Shown piece after piece: positions 61,103-64,000 of a DNA stretch of 64,000 bases. The DNA is from Plantago major (taxonomy: Eukaryota; Streptophyta; Magnoliopsida; Lamiales; Plantaginaceae): the NCBI GenBank assembly GCA_026545765.1, contig JAIFAC010000173.1, forward strand, positions 90,616-154,615, given 5' to 3'. The position numbers and the translations under genes are program-made. The stretch's first letter is position 1. Each line of letters opens with the position of its first letter. Below the pieces are notes generated by a model, which searched no databases, was not told the origin of the DNA, and saw only the letters and a list, made by a program, of their open reading frames with translations.

Positions 61103-64000
61103 ATGGCGTCTTCAAGTGCTGTTAGTCAATCTTCTAATACCCGTAACCTTGATCCTGTAAATCCGGGCTCTCCATATTTCTATCATCCATCCTTATCACC
61201 CACCTCAATGTCATCTAAACCTTAAATGGCGAGAACTATGTCTCATGGAACAAACCGTTATCGCCTATACGGTAAAGAACAAACTCCTTCAATTGATGGC
61301 GGTTTACCCGTTCCTAGCATCAATGATCTTTGTTTTGCGGCTTGAGAGAAGGCTAATGCCTTGGTACTTTCTTGGATTAATTTGTCTTTGGATGACTCTG
61401 TTAAAAGCATACGTTATATTTTACCGCACTACCTGAGATGTTTGGGTCGATCTTCAAACTACTTACATGAAATCGATGGACTAGAGTTTTCACTTGGAAA
61501 AAATCTCTTAGTAATCTATCTAAAGAGTTCTTTGAGTATCACATAATCTTATAATATGTTTAAAGGCATTTGGGATGAGTATGTGAGTTTAGACCTCTCT
61601 TTAAATGCAATTGTGGTGCATTAGTGCTTGCAAGTGTGACTTGGTTCAATTAGCGTCCAGACTAGACAAAAGATCTTTGTGATCAAATTTGTGGTTGGCA
61701 CAAGCGAGTCTATGTGAATCTGCGTGGCAAATTTTACTCTGACCCATTCCATCTTTAGTACAAGTATATTCCATCTTTACTACGGAAGAGGCACAAAGAA
61801 GTCTATATACACGCCTTGAGCTCTCCAATGGACAACTTTGCAATGCTTGCCAGTCGATTTTGAGACCCCCCCTGTCTGAGATCCACAAAGTCGGGCCTCA
61901 AACAAATCCACGAGACAAACCAAAGCGAAAGTGCCCAGTTGTCGAATAATGACCACCCTGCATACGACACTTTAACGATTGATTGGATATCCACTGGTTT
62001 GGCGAACTTCTAAAAGAGGCGCTAGAAAGCCATCTCGTCCAAATCACGATGCGATGTTAGTAATTGGTTATCTTGGATATGGGTGATATCCAGGTTATTA
62101 GTCAGGCTCTGGTGCAACCGATTCGATCAATTTTGGCCTTTCAAAAGGCATTGTGACAATACACTCCTGAGAATCCTCGCCGACCCGGCCTCACTCGTAA
62201 CATCGCGGTTGCAACATTACCGGCCAGTCATACAGAGATTAACACCACGAGGTTTGCATTGGCTTTCCTTAACGCTTTCTTGCTTATAGTAGTAAACATA
62301 TGACCTCTTGGATTGTTGACTTTGGGCAAATGATCACATGATTTGTGATATGGTTCTTTTCACTTCTATGCCCGTACATTCATGTTCTTATTAGTCTACC
62401 TTGACAAGAAATTCCACTATAGCTACTTACATGGGTGACATTCGAATGTCTGGCGATTTGGTATTGAAGAATGTGTTATATATCCCTAGCTTTACATATA
62501 ACTTACTTTCTATCAATGGCTTGACCAAGAGATCTCACTATCATGTATTTATTGATTTCTTTGAGATCTATATTATTCAAAAGCGAGAATTTGTCTTCGC
62601 GGGGACAACATACCATTGAAGATTGGTCTTGATGAATGAAAGAATGGCTTATATCATACGAAGATTTCCCGAAGCCTTCCAAGCTACGCCTTTGCATCAT
62701 CCTATCATAATCACATTAGTCACTGTACATGCCCGCATCTTTGTACATTATTCTGACTTCTTCTTTTTTGGTGTATCTCATGCTTATTCTACGGTTTGGA
62801 TGTAAACTTGTTTCATCTAAGACTGAAAATACCCTCTTTTCAATGTATGTCTAAGATACCTACTATACCTTCTCAATGTAAACCTTGGTTCCTTGTGATG
62901 TTTGCCATTTTCAAAATAAAAGTAGCATCTCTTTTCACCCATGCCGGCTTACATTCTATACGGCAATTATTGAAGTGATTAACTAAGTGTACACAAGATC
63001 TATATGATGAGACATAAATCGAAGATTCACACTGCATATGACAGCATTATTTACAACATGGGTGTTGTGTTCCTCGGTTTGGCTATAAGATTAAATAACA
63101 ATAGGTCAAGCAATGACATGGAATTGGGTATCGTAGTTCTATAATTCAAGTAGCATAATACATCAAACATCTTGCGATGTACCTCCTCGGCGGAATGAGG
63201 GTGGTTGAAAGGCATCCAACACTTACCAATTGGGGTCGCTCGATCATTGATTTTCAATCAACCTTCCTTTAATCTGGGTGATTCTATTCAGGCTGCCTTA
63301 ACTCATATCATCAACCGAGCTACCATCACCCGTTTTATCCCAGAAGACGCCTATGAGATCTTTTACCTGATAAGCTCCTTCTTATGACCACCTTGAGTCT
63401 TTGGATGTTTATGTTATAGGTAAGCTCCTAAATCGAGGAATTACTTACTGCGAACCTGATTTTAGTGCTTTCGATCCTGATAAATGTGTTTTCTTGGCTA
63501 TCCTACTACGGGTATTACACGGGGATTTCAAAACTCCTTCATTTAAAATCGAACAAGGTTATTATATCTGGGGATGTGTTTATTTTTATGAGATCAATAT
63601 TCCCTTATAACATTAAGTACTCGGGGATAAGCCCGACCACCACAACACATGAGGAATTACATGTATTCTTTGATTGATTCTACTGCACTAATTTAGAATC
63701 CACTGGTACTCGATTGCTTTATGCCTCTGATGCTCCCAGAGATATTAAGTATGAATCTTCTCCACAACCGCAGGCCACCTCAGATTGACATTTTTACTCT
63801 CCGGATCTTCCCTCTTCAGTCCCTCTCCTCAATAAATGCGTCGAGATCTGGACAATAGAATCATTACACCTGCGGTTTCGATTCTTCTCAACGCTTCTTT
63901 AATTGGATGAAATTCATTCTATCCATCATACGTCTCTGAGATATAGCCGTCTTATGGTTCTCAAGACACACGCGTGATGTTGATGATGCTATTAGGAGAT
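61103..64000 (+). pseudogene. Copia gag-pol, decayed, running off the right edge
   Basis: The ATG at 61,103 opens MASSSAVSQSSNTR. SPYFYHPS and, after indels, a GENYVSWN / KNKLQLIDGGLPVP / VLSWINLSLDDSVKS series follow: the N-terminus of plant copia gag (UBN2 type). Then come WDEYVSL, a protease-like WIVDFGANDHM-type site near 62,309-62,340, a gag-pre-integrase part (DLVLKNVLYIPSFTYNLLSI, 62,455-62,520) and late integrase blocks (IQAALTHIINR near 63,280). The usual DSG is DFG here. There are indels and stops every 100-300 bases. It is not related closely to the Sirevirus-like family on the left. Confidence 0.75.

Overview
The window is nuclear DNA of a flowering plant, almost certainly a eudicot. 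It has split genes with GT-AG introns, a PHF1-type SEC12-like gene, a plant HAK/KUP potassium transporter, a plant E2 ubiquitin-conjugating enzyme, and dense Ty1/copia, L1-type LINE, hAT, CACTA and Mariner-like repeats. The species cannot be fixed from the sequence. About half of the window is transposon.

Layout. (1) Positions 1-29,647 are a nest of three copies of one unusually long Ty1/copia (Sirevirus-like) retrotransposon. Copy B is the plus-strand host, running from 2,574 to 29,647 with its 5' part off-window. Copy A is plus strand; only its 3' end lies in the window (1-2,573), and it sits inside B's integrase region. Copy C is minus strand and complete (8,807-24,952, 16.1 kb) and interrupts B's accessory gene. 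C has two LTRs of about 1.75 kb, a tRNA-iMet primer binding site, a polypurine tract and a perfect 5-bp target duplication, GTTGC. (2) Positions 29,648-36,140 hold decayed repeats: an LTR-like flank and three LINE fragments on alternating strands, one of them carrying a 564-bp hAT MITE with an 8-bp target duplication. (3) Positions 36,647-47,265 carry two host genes on the minus strand, PHF1 and a small myosin-TH1-domain protein, with MITEs in their introns. (4) Positions 47,400-53,400 are tandem repeats, a complete CACTA element with a G-rich interior, Mariner-like MITEs and an LTR-like repeat holding a tRNA-like head. (5) Positions 53,874-58,966 hold a convergent pair, an E2 enzyme (+) and a HAK/KUP transporter (-). 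(6) Positions 60,422-64,000 are a LINE RNase H fragment followed by the 5' half of a second, decayed copia element.

The most unusual feature is the gene downstream of pol in the Sirevirus-like family. It is about 5.5 kb long, starts behind its own TATA-like region, and has no visible membrane segment, so calling it env is doubtful. It encodes a basic NLS-like stretch, Q-rich segments, a SUMO-interaction-like motif and coiled coils. It also contains five consecutive introns of about 80 nt, all phase 0, separating four short exons whose lengths are all multiples of three. Copies B and C keep this exon frame while their introns drift by arbitrary lengths. This argues for a spliced, selected protein-coding gene carried by the retrotransposon. 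A CAGATATCTGA-like palindrome is scattered through the LTRs, gag, pol linker and accessory gene of the family.

The E2, PHF1 and HAK genes carry several 1-2 nt frameshifts although their residues are otherwise conserved, while the TH1 gene is perfectly open. Consensus (assembly) indels or very recent loss of function must be separated with reads.
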